A stretch of DNA of 64,000 nt from Cymodocea nodosa. Lineage: Eukaryota > Streptophyta > Magnoliopsida > Alismatales > Cymodoceaceae. Positions 10,983-25,900 of this stretch are shown here, in pieces (positions within the stretch are counted from its first letter, which is position 1; every line of letters begins with the position of its first letter). The translations under genes were made by a program, and so were the position numbers. The stretch covers positions 2,611,501 to 2,675,500 of the forward strand of contig CM072339.1 of NCBI GenBank assembly GCA_036874045.1, in the 5' to 3' direction. The notes under the pieces are model-generated. The model was not told where the DNA came from and did no database searches. It saw only the letters and a program-made list of their open reading frames with translations.

Positions 10983-13900
10983 TTAAATGGGAAAGCTTAC
11001 CAATAAGTTGATAATGTGCTTCAAAATCTCCCTGATGACCTCTTTACTCCGAGAAAAATTATCAAATATTTTAAAATTTTTAAATATGATAATAAGTATA
11101 AAAGCCACTGAATTGACTCGTGTGAGAAGATCAAGATTGTCAAACTGAGAATCACTTTCGATCATCAACACCAAATGCTGGAGAAGGTTGTCCATAAGCT
11201 TGTCACATCGAGAGAATAGGAATATGCAAGGCTTGACATAATATTCAGACGTGTGAATGGAGTTATGATTGACATCAATATCAATGATGTCTGACATTTT
11301 CTGGTTGAAAACATGAAAGCAATTTCTATAAGTAAAAAAATAATTTCGTAACAATGAATGCTGCTTCTGTTCACACAGAACATTCAGTATGAAGGCTAAG
11401 AGTACATAACAATAGCAGATGAATTGTCAATGATAGCCGTGATAAAAAATAGAAAAATGAAGAGAAACACATCGATGTCTGTGATAGGTAAGTACATATA
11501 AAAAAAAAGAACAGAAAAAGTAGGACGATAAGAGCAATATATCAAATGGCATACCAATGACATTAAAAGATAAAAAACGAAGACATGATCCCAAGAATCC
11601 AGAAACAGTGACCAACCTATTTATCTATTTATTTTGACGGTTTACTTTTTTTTTTTTTTTTTGAAGACAGCACAGTGGCGAACTGCTACTGTGCACTTAC
11701 TGAAGGGTGGGAGTTCAGAAAGACCTCATTTACTTCCACCCTGGTACATTTGTGAGCAACTTATTAAGTAAATTTAAAAGCATGAGGATTGACAAGAAGC
11801 ACCGATGAACGCACAGAAATTATATCAATCATGTATAAAAATATGAAACCGCTGAGAGCGATAATATTCTCCACAGAAAGCTTTGAAAGACTGGAATCGA
11901 ACATGGCAATCATTCTGAGCATTCCATGCATGTTGTCACAAGATGGCTTTAGATTCTGGAGAACAAAAAAGTGAAAATAGAAAACTGTATCAGAAGAAAC
12001 TCAAAGCTAATATCTCATTGTCATTTATCTAGATAATGATTACCACATAAATGAAAAAAAACTATAAGAGAAGCACATGACTGAAGAGTTAGATATAATC
12101 TTGAACATCTAATAATAGAAAATGTTTTTCTTTTGAGCCATTATAAGTTTGACATATGAACTATTAATATCTAAATCAAACCACCCTGCCGAAATAAGTT
12201 AGCCAAATTCAGTAAACACACCATTTCCTCAAGTATATTTTTCTGCAGTAACTTCAAAACAAGAACACTGTCACCCATTTCAGAAAGACAGATAAAAACT
12301 GCTCCAGTGATGGATTGAAATGCTCTTCTGTTTGAGATTTTTTCATGATCTTCATTTACAAATCTGGATTTGTCTACAACAAAAAGAGCGTGCCATCAGT
12401 TTTATGAAAAATTTTTGCTTTTGGAACAAATATACATAGAACTTCACAATGAAACAAAACTTTCTCAATTTAACTAGATGTCTTAAATGCCTTAGCAGAT
12501 GTCGCTCAATCAAGATGAAAGGCAATGTTAAGGCAACACTGATGCCATAAAGCCTAAAACAAGAGGTAAGTTAACCACCAGAGGTGAAATTTAAATAAAT
12601 AAATAAACAATAAAACTAGGCATCCAATTATATAATGTATCAATAATCAAATTATGTAACAATCCAAGCCATATTCCCGCCATGTGGAGTCTACCACATA
12701 AATCTTTTTTTCTATGTATTTCTATCTATAGACAAATTTTCAATTAAATTACATAGACTTAAATCATTTTTATAATTCCTAACTAAGTAATTTTAGGTCT
12801 TTCTCTATTTCTTATATAGTTCTTTTACAACACTAATTAATTCTCCTCTCCTAACTGGTATATTCTTTATTCTCTTAAGGATATGACTAAGCCACCTAAA
12901 TCATTCTCTTAAATTTAATTGATTCAACTCCTAATTTATTCCTAATAAATTCATTTCTTAGCTTATCCCTTATCAATAATTGATTCATAAATGAATAAAA
13001 AATATAAACTCGTAATGATAAATCAATGAAATAAAGATAATAAGCAATGTATATCAGTTAAATATCAAATGCATTCAAGCTTTACTAAATTTTAAACATG
13101 TCACTAACACTAGATCATCAATTTTCAAACATAAGTATAACAAAACTAAAGGTGCTAATGTACCATTCCACAGACCAAAAGAAACGTAGTCACGACAAAT
13201 TGATAGATAAAAGAATATAAAGTATCCATCTCTATTTTATTTTTTTTGTAAGATAGTAAGGTAGTTCTCATTAATAAAATAAGCATCATTCTTACAAAAC
13301 ATTTGATCAAGAAAAAAAATCATAAGTGTTGAAAGTTTATCTCAAAATCAATTGATGGTGAGAGAACAGAGGCACAATATTATTAGGCCTCTGTCCAACC
13401 ACATCAATTATGACGTAGGATTATATTATCTAACACTCTCCCACACTTGTAACCTTGTCTTAGCTTACAAACAACTTATGGGCAATGTGCATGAATCAAA
13501 CTCTAATACCATGTTGAAAGTTCATCTTAAAACTAATTGAAAGTGAAAGAATGAGAACGTGATGTTATTAGGCCTAGGTCCAACAAAATCACTTCTGATA
13601 TGAGATTATGTTATCCAACAATAAGATTAAGAAAAAAATACAAAAATGGAAAAAGTTAATATATTTTATACTTGAAATGGACAAAGAATTCTTGTTCAAG
13701 ACATGACCAAAGAAGAGCCAAAGGAAGATCATTAGACTACTGAAGTTGAGAAAATCACTAGAAAAGTAAGAAAATATCTCTTGACTGAAGTGTCCAAAAA
13801 CAGAAGTGAGAGAAGCAATGCCTCTCACACATTCAATCAAGGTGATAGAGGCATGCCCAATTGAAACCATCACCTCTACCCATAACCCAGAGGTTGAGGA

Positions 13901-16900
13901 TTGCTTGCCTAGTCATTTCAAGAAACAGTGCATTAATAACATTAGTGGGGTTAGAGCATTGATTGCTGTGTGTGGGAATAAACAACCGACTCTTATATTT
14001 GGTCAAAAACATTCAGTTTTGGAAAGGTAAATAGCATAGTCATTGACACAAGAATTGAGTGCCAAAGCACCATCAAAACCTCGAGTTTATCACCAAGAGT
14101 TTTTTATATCTTTAGGATATAGATATGGAAGTTAGAAGACTCACTGCTTTGAATAAAACATTATGGTTTTACCATCCCTTTTTCATGCATTTCAGCATTT
14201 CAAGCAGGGATGTTATTAACAATATGCTCAATATGCTCCCCTCCCCTCCTCCCCCCCTTCGATCGAGCTTTTCCATATGCTCTTTCACTGGCCTCCTTTT
14301 ACAATGTCTGTGCCTCTGGCAAGTTTATCAGTGAGCTACAACAATGTTTCCAGCAGTTGACAGTGATTCTGTGGTGCCTTTAAAATTTTCTTGTCTGAAT
14401 CTTTCTCCTAAGATGCTCTTCTAATCTCTTCCCCAGTATGTATCACAAGGTAAGGCATATTTAAATATATTTTCATATTTATATTTCTTTGATATTTTCT
14501 TTTTTTTTTTGTCGGCAACAAGGGAAAACTCTTAAAATTAACAAAAGCTGGAGGGCCTATACAAGCAATAGGCACGCTAAAAACAAAAACAAAACAGGAC
14601 CTTCTAAGCTTAAAAGGGAAACCACCTAGACAACAAGACACAAAGCAACGTAGGTGAACAAGATGAAAAGGACACAAACAAAGATGAAACAAACTACAAA
14701 AAATGTAGCAACCAAGAGGTGCTCAAAAGGACCATTGCCTGAATATGCAACCAGTGATTGTAACCATTACCTTAACTGCAGCATCATTCATGGTTTCTTG
14801 TGTTTGCCACAATATCATACATTTCACCGCTCAAGTAAACACCTTTGACCAAATGTGCTCCACACACCAAACGCCAAAAAACTCCCTATTGTTTCTTTCC
14901 AATCATCATTGCTACTACATAGCATGGGGAATGGCAAACAACACTTTCTTTAGGATGCAACTAGCCCAACTTTACCAGCCCATCTTCCCCAATACTCAGT
15001 CATGTCCCATCACACAAGTGCATCCAAACCCATCCATGAGCACTAGTGACTGCTCATGAGGAACATGCAAGCACTAGATGCCATTAACACTTCGGATTTT
15101 CCAAGATAAAAGCCAAAGCTTAGATATCACAAAGGACATGACGCCAACTTGCAGTCTGCCACTCACTATTCACAGGTGCACTCCCAAGATAGTGCTATTG
15201 CTGGGATTAATCTTCAACCCAGATAGAATCTAAAATTTTCAAAAGGAATTTGAACATATGTATCTCCTCCAGTGTAGCTATTGGCATATTGTAGATGGAT
15301 TAAGTTGTGAAAATCACTTCTCCTAAGTAAAAGTTCATTTGTTGTGTCAAATCCAATGTAGGAGAATCCAACATGGGATTTAATAAAAATACAAATATTG
15401 GTATCATATCGAAGATCAGTCCTTTGGAAAAAGAAAATATATCAAAGATTGAAAATTGTATCAGTTGAAACACAATACTTTTTTAAAAACAGGCAAAAAA
15501 CTTTAAATTTCAACTTGAAACTCAAAAATAAGATAAAACAAACTACAATAAGCATATAACAATACTTAAATAAATTTTCTAGGCAATTATTATGCATAAA
15601 ATATCAATTAGATAAAGATACAAAGGATTGCATGCATAAGAAAAGTCATAAATCATATACAGATAAAAGAAAATTTTTTTAATTCAGGTTACATTTCAAT
15701 AAAATCTATGCTACAGTTGAATGTAATTCAAGTTACAATTCAATATATTTCAGATTATATTTTAGTAGAAATGAAATTAAATTTTAATATATATTAGACA
15801 AAATTTCACTAGAATTTAGATTATAGTTCAATCTTTATTAAGTTACATTTAAATAGAATTTAAGTTACAATTCATACATGAAACACATTAATAAAATTAT
15901 GCATGGTAATAAAGAATTTCCTTATCTCCATAATTAAAAAATTTATTGACTATAAGATTTTAGAGTAAATTATAAATTTTTATTCCTATAATGTTGTTAA
16001 TATCTTTTAAAAAATCTCACATAAATTAATTAAAAAATAGAAAATAAATTTTAGGATAATATAATAGATAGGTAGAAGAGGCATGTTATTTATAAGCAAA
16101 TATAATTTTTATAAAAAAATATCAGGATTTTTTGTGACTTTTTAATACTTCCATCATTTGTTATGTAATAATTTTTTTCAATTTTTCTTCTCTTTTTTTT
16201 TTCTTTTTTTCTTTCCCTTGTTCGTAATCTCTATGATTAAATTTTTTATCAATTATATGATTTTATATTAAATTATAAATTTTTATTCATATAATGTAAT
16301 TAAGATTTTAAAAAAAATCTCCTGTGAATAATTTAAAAAAATAGAAAATGAAGTTGTGAAAATACAAGAAATAGGTAGAGAAAAAAGTTATTCATAAGTG
16401 AAAATAATTTTTTAAAAAAATTAAAAATATCAAAAAAATTTGTAATATTTTAATACTTTCATCATTTTTTAAATATGAATTTTTTTAAGTAATATTTTTG
16501 TTTTCTTCCTTCTCTCTTCTCTTTTCTTTTTTCAGAAACTTCGGTCATCAACAACGGAAGCGAAGGTGTGACACTTCAATGGAAAAACCTTCACTGAATC
16601 AATTGATCTTTCGCACAAATCAGTTGATTCAATCTTCCACCATTCAAAAAGTTCCCCAACTTTAATGATAACATGATTTGTAGACGATCCTGCAAGACAA
16701 ATCGGTCAATCCATTTTGACATTGAAAATACAACTGTCTAAAAAGCAATTTAGATCAACAATATTTCATCGATCCAGATTGACTTTTTAATCATTGCCTG
16801 GAACTACTCTCTAAGAAGCCAATTTTTGAGAAAAAGGAAGGCTTGTACAAAAGCTGCTAACTAGTTTCTAGGACAGCAGATCAAAAGCTTGTTAGGAAAA

Positions 16901-19900
16901 TAAGACATGATAGTTTATGATTATTTTTGGATATAATCATAAATTTAAATACCTTACATAACCCTTACATACCTTACATAATCATAACCCTTATTAGAAA
17001 AAGAAAATTAAAGACAGGCTTCTACTAAAAGCTAGATAAGCCAAAAATTGAATTAGATTTGGTGAAACCAGAATCAGAAGCTTCTACTAGAAGATGTATG
17101 CCTCATTTGAACCACTTATGAGAAGCTATAGTTTCTGCGAGAGCTAGGATGCAGACTTTCCAGGTATGAAGTTGTGTGGACTTCAGGGCATAAAGTTGTC
17201 CAAAAGCAATTACAAATGGGGGCCCTAGTTTCATCTAGATTTACCATATCACCCTTCCTTACCAGCACACTTGAGGTTTTCTTTGGCCATAACTAAACTA
17301 AGATGATTTCATTATTTTATCCTCAATTACTATAACTTCCACTCTATTTTGGATTGCTCTTGTTCTTAATTTATTTCTTCAAGCATTACTATCTATCCAA
17401 CTTTAACATTCTCATCTCAGCAAGGCAAGACTTATGCATGTTGTTTTTTGACATTCTGCATCATAAAGGATACGTAAGTGATCTAATAATTTTTTTTTTA
17501 ATTATAAAATATTCTTTTATCACAAAAAAACCCAAAAGCATTGCCACTTCATCCAACCAACATTTTTCCAAGAAATTATAACAAATAAATGGATAAACAT
17601 ACCATGATAAACATTAAATCGAGCAACAATTGTGATCAAGAAGCCAATGTAGTTTTCAATTTGCAAATGCCCTGCTTTATATGACGCTTGTAAAACATTA
17701 ATGATCCTCAATAGCATAGCTTGCTCTACACCATTATCTGACACGTATAAGATATGTCAAAATAAAAGGGAACAAAAACGAAAAAGTCAGCTATATGCTA
17801 ATACAAGAAAAAACAACAAATGACAGCAATAGAAATTGTTCAAGGTTCAAGCTTTGAAGTCCAAACAAATATCACTTTTTATAGATGAAACAATATTTGC
17901 TTGTCTTTTGGTACTAAACATGGTACCAAAAAATAACTTAGCACTCAACTTTGAGACAAACAACGTTCCCCATGTCAGTTGTGAGTGTCAGTGTTTAATG
18001 TAATATGTTGTATTAGATAGAGGGTAGTAGTAAGTGCATTAATGGATATCCATTTTATATATAGATATAGATATAGAAATAGATAATGGCAAGTGTGGTA
18101 GAATATATATATATATATATAGAAGCAATTTTTCTAGTAATCTCACATGGCACCAAAGCTCAGGTTGATGCCCTAGCTGTCCATCACCACCATTGTCTTC
18201 CTTTGACACCCACCATCATAGAACCATTTTCTTCTTTGTCAGTGTCTACTTCTCCTAGGACTTCCGCACATACCAGCACATTCTACTCTTTGTCCATCAA
18301 TCAGAAAGGGCAGAGACAACCCAATAGAAAGGGTAGCTCAAGGGCTTGGAATGGGCAAGGAGTTTGGGGAGGTCGAGGAGCGGGGGCAAAACTCAACAGA
18401 AATGGCAGCACAAGGATTTGCAATAGGTAAGGAGGTTGGGCATGGAAAAGGGTGGCCCAAGGACTTGGAATGATTGGGGAGGTTGGAGAGGTCAGGGGTG
18501 GGAGACAAAATTAAACAAAAAGGGTGGGGAGGTCAAGGCTACTAGTTAGCCAAAGTGGGAGGTCAAGGGTGGGAGGAGAGGTCAAAGGCTTGGGCACAGG
18601 GTTAGGGGTGGGAGGGAGGTAGGGGATCGAGGGCAAAGCATTCCTTCACTTGCTCAAGAGAGGAGGGAAAGTTGGGAGAAGAGATGTTTCATGTCAAGGA
18701 AAATAAGGGAATTTACTTTACTTTCCAAGTACACACACTAAAATTTTTCTAGTCAAAGGGAATTTAGTTTCCCTCACTATCATTTCCTTTACTTTTTTAA
18801 TGCGCAAACCCTACCATAAGGTTACTTAATTTATCACAATACTAAGATATACATGACACATAAAATCATGTTCATGGGGCTTGATGATCATCAATTCATG
18901 AGACATCACAATATTGCTACAAAAAGAAAAATTTAGCAAAATTGCAATAGATGATACCTCTTAGAGTAGGCATAGTCACATTAGGAGAGGTGCTTTGCAA
19001 GGTTTTGATGTTTTGTTTATTAATGAACCTTGTAAACTTTATGACTATGGTTCTTATGAAAGTAGTTCTCAATTTCTTTTCGACAATCTCAACAATACTT
19101 TTATATTGCATAGTCAAGAACAAGATCTTATGATTCCTCTCCATGTCAAGGAAGCCAAACACAATTAATTGTCAAAGGAAAATCAACTGGTAATTGAACA
19201 AATGTATTTGGCTCAATATAGATCCTTAGGAATGGATCAAATGTTGACAATCAAATAGATGCATGGTGGTAAATGAAGTCAAATGACTCAATTTCATGAC
19301 AATAATAAAATTGGTTGCTAAGTTCCTATAACCATTATTACCCTTATCTTACTATTTGGCTCGCAACAAGATAAAATTTTAGCATTTTTAACAAAAGTCA
19401 GGATTCATATTCTCACATAAGCTACAGTAGGTCAATGAGTGTAACAACTGTGAATCCAGATTTGAGAAGTAATATAAGCAACATACTGCAAGCTCCTGAC
19501 AATCTTTAGGAAGCTTTATGAAGGGACCATAACTGACTCTTCCTGCACAACAAGCATATTACTAATCATAGTCAAAGAAAGACAATTTTATTCTAAACTA
19601 TCTTTATCAACTAATAAAGCACAATCAACCGGCAGCATAAGAGTAACTAGCCTTCATCTAATGTGGTACAAAAGAACTCCCTAAGCATAATTTGCAAATT
19701 ATTGTACTCCAATTCAAGAGAAGGGTTCTGAAGAGCACATTGCCCTGTTTTGAGCAGAAGTCGCAATATGACCTGAAACAATATAATAATGGAAATATGA
19801 ATATTGCATGAGAGAATCACTTTAGTGTTTAGAAGCATCAAAAAGATAAGAAGATTTGTACAAACAGGCTTGAGAAAAAAACATTTGCAGTTTTGCAGCC

Positions 19901-22900
19901 CAAATCTGAACTCATTTTCATTGATGGTTGGCCACCATGCTGAGAACCAACAACAGTAACTTTAATCCTATATTTGTAACCCAACAGGTGAATCTCAACA
20001 ACCTGCAGCACCTTCTTGCCTTGGATTAAAATTAAAACTACCTTTGTGCCCAACATACCCATGAGAGGCCATGGAAGCCAGCAAGGTGATCAGAAATAAG
20101 TTTCAACAATCCAACCCCTCTTGCATGAATTGACCCTCCAAAGAGGGCCAACCACCAGTCTGGACCAAAGTGGAACCCAACTTAGGAGTCCACTCTGAAA
20201 ACCAGATCATGTAGTCCACAACACATTCATTTCAAAGGCGAAGAATCTACTCTTTTCTGTTGTAATCATCAATCAGAAGCAATCCACAAATTCTCCTCTA
20301 CCCTGATCAAACAAGATTACAACCACCCCACTAACAGTGATGAGAAGCCAATAATAATAAATTGAAGCCAGCCACTTATACAATCTCAAGAGTCAGTACT
20401 AACGGCCCAAACAGTCACAATGGCCTATCCCCTGGGTTCCCTTCGAGACTTGACAACGATTTAGATGGTCCCATCAATCTCAACGCCCAAACTCTATGGT
20501 TACCAAGGTAGACACGTTGTGTCTCCTCAGAGGGGCTCCTCCCCCTAGACCTACCAACTAGCTTGTTGGCTCCATGGCTACCAGCAACCACCTTTCCTTT
20601 CCTGTATGCTTTCTCAACTCAACGGCTTCCACAAATCAACAAAATGACTAGCACACATCCTTTGCAGCTACCCTGAAGGGCGTCCTTGTCCCTCCAAAAT
20701 CCTTGGACATTCCTATTCAAGCCCTAACTCTCAAGAATGGAGAACAAGTTCTCTCCTTCTCTACGAAAGAGGTTGCTTAGCTAGATGGAGCCTTTAGTTG
20801 GACCCTTGTTGGAAGATTCAATGGCCAATGACCCTCCATGATCAAAATACACTCAAAAATGAAGAATGTTCTGCCATTCAAGGAGGATTTCTTCCCTGCT
20901 GCCATCGATTCTCATCATATCCTAATCTGATTCAAATGTCAAGAGGACTTCATCAATGCCTATATGAAGGAACACTAGATCATCAAAGAAAAACACATAC
21001 TCATCACCCATTAGTCCCTATATTTCTCTATCAGATTGGAATCCCCCTAGATGCCAATTTGGGTCTATCTTTTGAAACTTTGAGTGCGCCTTTAAGCACT
21101 AGGAGTGGTTAAATTGATTGCTAGAATGCTTGGTAGATTTCTATGCCTTCACCAAGACGTCCAGAACTTCACCCATGCTAGAGTAACGACAATCTGTGTT
21201 GAAATAGATCTATTGAAACCCCTTCTGAAAACTATGAAGATAAAGAATAAGCAAGAAATGATTATACAACTTGTTGAGTATGAGAAAAGAGAACCCAAGT
21301 TCTGTTCTAGTTGCTTCAAGATTGGTCATCTAGTGGAAAACTACTGCTGATCCAAAAAAGGCCATTGCCATACACTAAATCATCCCCAGGCAGACCAATC
21401 TCAAGATACTGTTGAACCAACCCTAAACACTACCCCACCTTAGCAACAAAACCCTAAGGCTAATGAGAAAGAATGAACATTTGTCACAAGGAAAAAGAGA
21501 AAGCCCAAAAAGGATAATCAAGCCACAGACAAGGATCAGACAATCCAAGCAGAACAACCTTTCTACCAAGAAGACTCACCTGACAGGAAATACCACAAGA
21601 AGAAACCCATAAACAATTTGATGAGCCAGAGAACAGTAATAGGAACACATCAGGAGAAAAAATACAAGCTCTCTAATCTCTTTGACCACTCCCAAGGTCA
21701 CATGGGCAGACATGACAGATGTTGAATCCAAAGAAGAGGTTCGAACACAAACTAAACTTACAACTATTTTTGTCAACCCTATGGACTCCGTCAGTGACCT
21801 AGAAAGGCAACCTGAGTCAATCAATGTTGGGATAGGGCTGGACCATTGATCTGATGAAGACTGAGCTCAACCTAGAATCTGCAAGACATACACACGACAG
21901 AGCAAATCCAAACCTCAAAGGTGTCCTGCCTCAACGACCACAAAGAATGAAGAGGAAACACCACCACCACAATCAATAGAGCATTGATCACCCAAGGTGG
22001 TTCAGTCCCCCTCCTTTTTCCATTATGAAGATAATAATTTGGAATTGTCGAAGCCTAGGGAAGAGGGCCTCCAGAAGATACTTTAGGGAGGAAATTCAAC
22101 AACACAATATTCAACTTATTGTGGTCCTAGAACCTTTCATTCCCTTGAAAAGAGGATGGGCAATTTCAAACTTCATTCAACTTCCAAATTGAAAACCCAA
22201 CACTGAGATTAGAAAATTTGACTTTTCTGGTCTGAAAATATAGTTTTGTCTCCTGTTCAAAAAATCAACCTATACATTACTTGCCAGATCACTCTTTTGG
22301 AAGGGCCATCTATGCTGCCTGTCAAGCAGACAATAGACGCCCCCTTTGGCATGATCTTAGATGCATCAATAATTGCTTTCCTAAAGATCCCTAGATTATA
22401 GGTGGTAATTTTAATATTGTCAGACGCAACGACGAGGTCATTTCCAATGTGGCCCCTAAAGTCTCTCTAGTTTAAGGGATTTCAATGATAAGATTTTGGA
22501 CATTGGCCTAAAAGAACTGCCCTCCTTAGGGAACTCTCTCATCTGGTGCAACAACCATAATGGTCATAGTGACAGTATCATCGGCTAGACAAAATTTTGA
22601 TGAATAACTTTACTAACCACGACTGCAGGCTACTTATTGAATATAGAACCTGAGTTCATTCAGACCACTCCACCATGCTTCTCACTCTCACTGCAAACTC
22701 TTGAGCCAAAGCCATCCCCTTCCACTTTCAAAGAATGTGGAGCCCCCATGAAGATTTCCAAAAGACTATAGCTTGTATTTGGCAAAGTGTGACAAATCCT
22801 TGCCCAATCTCAAGATTAAGCAAAAAGCTCTATACTCTTAAAAACTACCTTAAAATCTGGAATAAACAAGTCTTTGGCAACATCTGGGACGAGGTGAGAC

Positions 22901-25900
22901 TTGTGCCAAAGATAAGCCCATATGGAGGCTCAATTACAAGCCATTCTCGACTGGAAATGGCCAAGACATCCCTAACTAGGTGCAATCAGCAAAAAGATGT
23001 TTTTCTGGCCCAAAAAGCCTATCTAAAATGGCTTTCCAAAGGTGACAGAAAAACAGCCTACTTCCATAAGATAATTAATAAAAGAAGACAAGCAAACTAG
23101 TTTGAAGCCCTAGCAGCTAGAAACAACTTCTAACTCCATGGAGGAAGTCAAGGCAGCTAGTCAAACCTTCTACGAGAGACTCCTCTCATTGGAAGGATCT
23201 AGGATGGTGGACAAACCACTTCAAAACATTCTGCAGATTATTGATCATAACGACAATGAGCTCCTTTCCTATATCCCTAACACAGAAGAAATCAAAAATA
23301 CCACCTTTTCCATGGTAAGGGACCATGCTCTAAGTCTGAATGGCTTCACTACAAACTTCTTTATGTGTTGCTGGGACATCATAGCAAAGGATTACATCTA
23401 AGTTGTCCAACAATCCTTTAATGATGGCAAGCTAGATAGGTACTAGAAAGCCACATTTCTCTCTTCGATTCCTAAAAAGGATAATCCAACAGATTTCAAG
23501 GATTTTCACCCTATCAACCTCTACAGCATCAAATACAAGATTATAGCCAAGATCATTGCTAAGAGACTAGCCAGGCACCTCCTGAAGTTAATCTCTTTGG
23601 CCTAAGGGACCTTTGTAGAAGGTAGAAGCATTATTGATAACATCTCTCTGGCTCAAAGCATTGAAAATGGTTATAAAGGGGGGAAACATTATGTTTAACT
23701 TGGATATGGAAAAAGCTTTTGAGAGATTGGAATGGTCTGCCATCTAGTAGATGTTAAAGAAGTTTGTTTTCACAACCAAACTTTTTAAAAAATGTGTGGA
23801 GTACAATTTTTTCTTTGTGATGACACAAGGGAGGACCTCCAAATTCTTCAAAGCTTCTAGAGGCCTCCGTCAAGGAGATCCCTTATCCCCCTACCTTTTC
23901 ATTATAGTGAAAGAGGTTATTGTTCAAGTTTTACATCAGCTATTTGTCACTAGCAGAATCAGCCCTTATAACACCAAGACAAGAAATACCATTACTTCCC
24001 ATCTGCTCTATGTAGACAATGTTATTCTCTCCTTGAATGAAAGGAAAAATGGCATTGAAGCCATCCTTCGGTTTCTACAGGATTATCAGGATTTTTTTGG
24101 GCAAAAGATACATCTCAACAAAAGTTTTTTTGTTGTCCCTAAAAGCATTTCATGGCAAAGAGTATCCACGATTCAAGATCTCACAAATTTCCAAAATAAA
24201 GACTTTCCATTCTGCTATTTGGGTTGTCCTCGTTTCAAAGGGTGCATCAAGAGCATTTATTTTGAAGGTTTGGTACAAGAAGTACAGGATAAACTAACTG
24301 GCTGGAAAAGTAGACTTCTCTCCCTTAGAGCTAGAACTACCCTTTTGAAATATGTCTTATCTAGTTTGCCCATCTATTTGCTGAGTGCCTTTAATGTGCC
24401 AAGAGATGTCATAGACTAGATTCAATACCTTTTCACCAAATTTTTATGGGAAGAGGGTAAAGCACACTGGACCAACTAGAGCAATATTACTAAGCCTATT
24501 GAAGAAGGGGGCCTGGGCATTAGAGATCCCAAGGAACTCATAGTTGCCTTAAGAATGAAGATGGCCAGGTGACTCATTAAGAAACAAACTCTTCGGGTTG
24601 AAGCCCTCTCATCTAAATATGGTCTCCCTTTCCACAAACCTTGTGGGTTTGAACTGGCTATATGGAAAACAATCAGAGCAGCTAGGGACCAAATTTCTAG
24701 AAACTCTATATGGCTGGGTGGAAGGGGTGATATTAATTTCTAAAAAGATCACTAGATTTCAATTGGAATCATCTCAAGCATATCTCAAGCTTCTATGGGC
24801 CTCAAACACCTCACTGTGACGAAGGTTTGCTAACTACAAGATCCTTGAAGAGCTCAATCAACCAAAGTATATTGTTGACCAAATTCAGGCCACTATGAAT
24901 CAGCTTGATCAGAATGAAGATGTTTTTAGTTGGGCTAGTCCATTTTTGAGAGATTTCACAGTCAAATCAGCTTGGCAAGTGACTCAAGAGAAAGGTGGAT
25001 AGCACAAATGGAACGGTAGATTATGGAATAATTTCCCCCATACCAAAACATTATTTATCCTGTGGTGATTATTACACTCCAACCTCCTGATGAAGACCAA
25101 CACTCAAAAGAAGGGTTTCCACCTAGCTTCCATTTCCTAATGCTGCAGTCACAATCATCAAGAGGACTCGGGCCACCATCTTTGTTTTAAAGGGGATTGG
25201 GTCATTCTATTTAGATTTTGGATCAACCGAAAGTTGGGTTGCAATCTTCAAAATCAAACAAATTGGAAACTCTTTGTCCACAAAGCCTTGTTCAGAAAAA
25301 GCAAGTCGCTCCTCCCAATTATTCAAAAATTTATTATAACCAACTTGTTATCGGAATGTTGGAAGAAACATTGCTCCGTTCTCTATGACAAATGGAAAGG
25401 GTCCTTCACTAGCATTACAACTAAAGTGGAAGCCTCCCTCAAGAATTTCTCTAGAACTTGCAGTAAATGAAAATACAAACCCACAAAGCTTCCTCACCTC
25501 TTGAGACTTGGTTTCAACCCAGGGGAGGCTTGCCGAACCTGCACCACTTGGGTTACTTGGATCAAACCAACCCAACACCACTTCAAGCTAAATACTAACA
25601 GGGCAGTTAGTATAGATGGATTGACTGCAAGTGGCAGAGTTATCTGAGATGTCAATGGTGACATTCTAACTGCTTTCATAGAACCTTATGACCTTAAAGT
25701 GTCCTAACGGTTGAGCTCAAAGTATTACAAAGAGGTCTAATTATTTGCAAAGATTTGGGCATTGTTACTCATCACATAGAGGTCGAAACTAACTCATTTG
25801 ACCTCATAAACAACCTCCACCCTTTGCAGATTCCCCTTCAACAAGCTATGCCTTATTGGTCAACCTTCCAATACTTCAATAGTCATACTTGCTCTATAAG

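Noticed and set aside
11640-11760. T-run followed by a CACAGTGGC/GCTACTGTG inverted repeat, considered as a SINE
   Set aside because: No tRNA-like box A or B is visible on either strand. It may be a retroposon tail but cannot be assigned.
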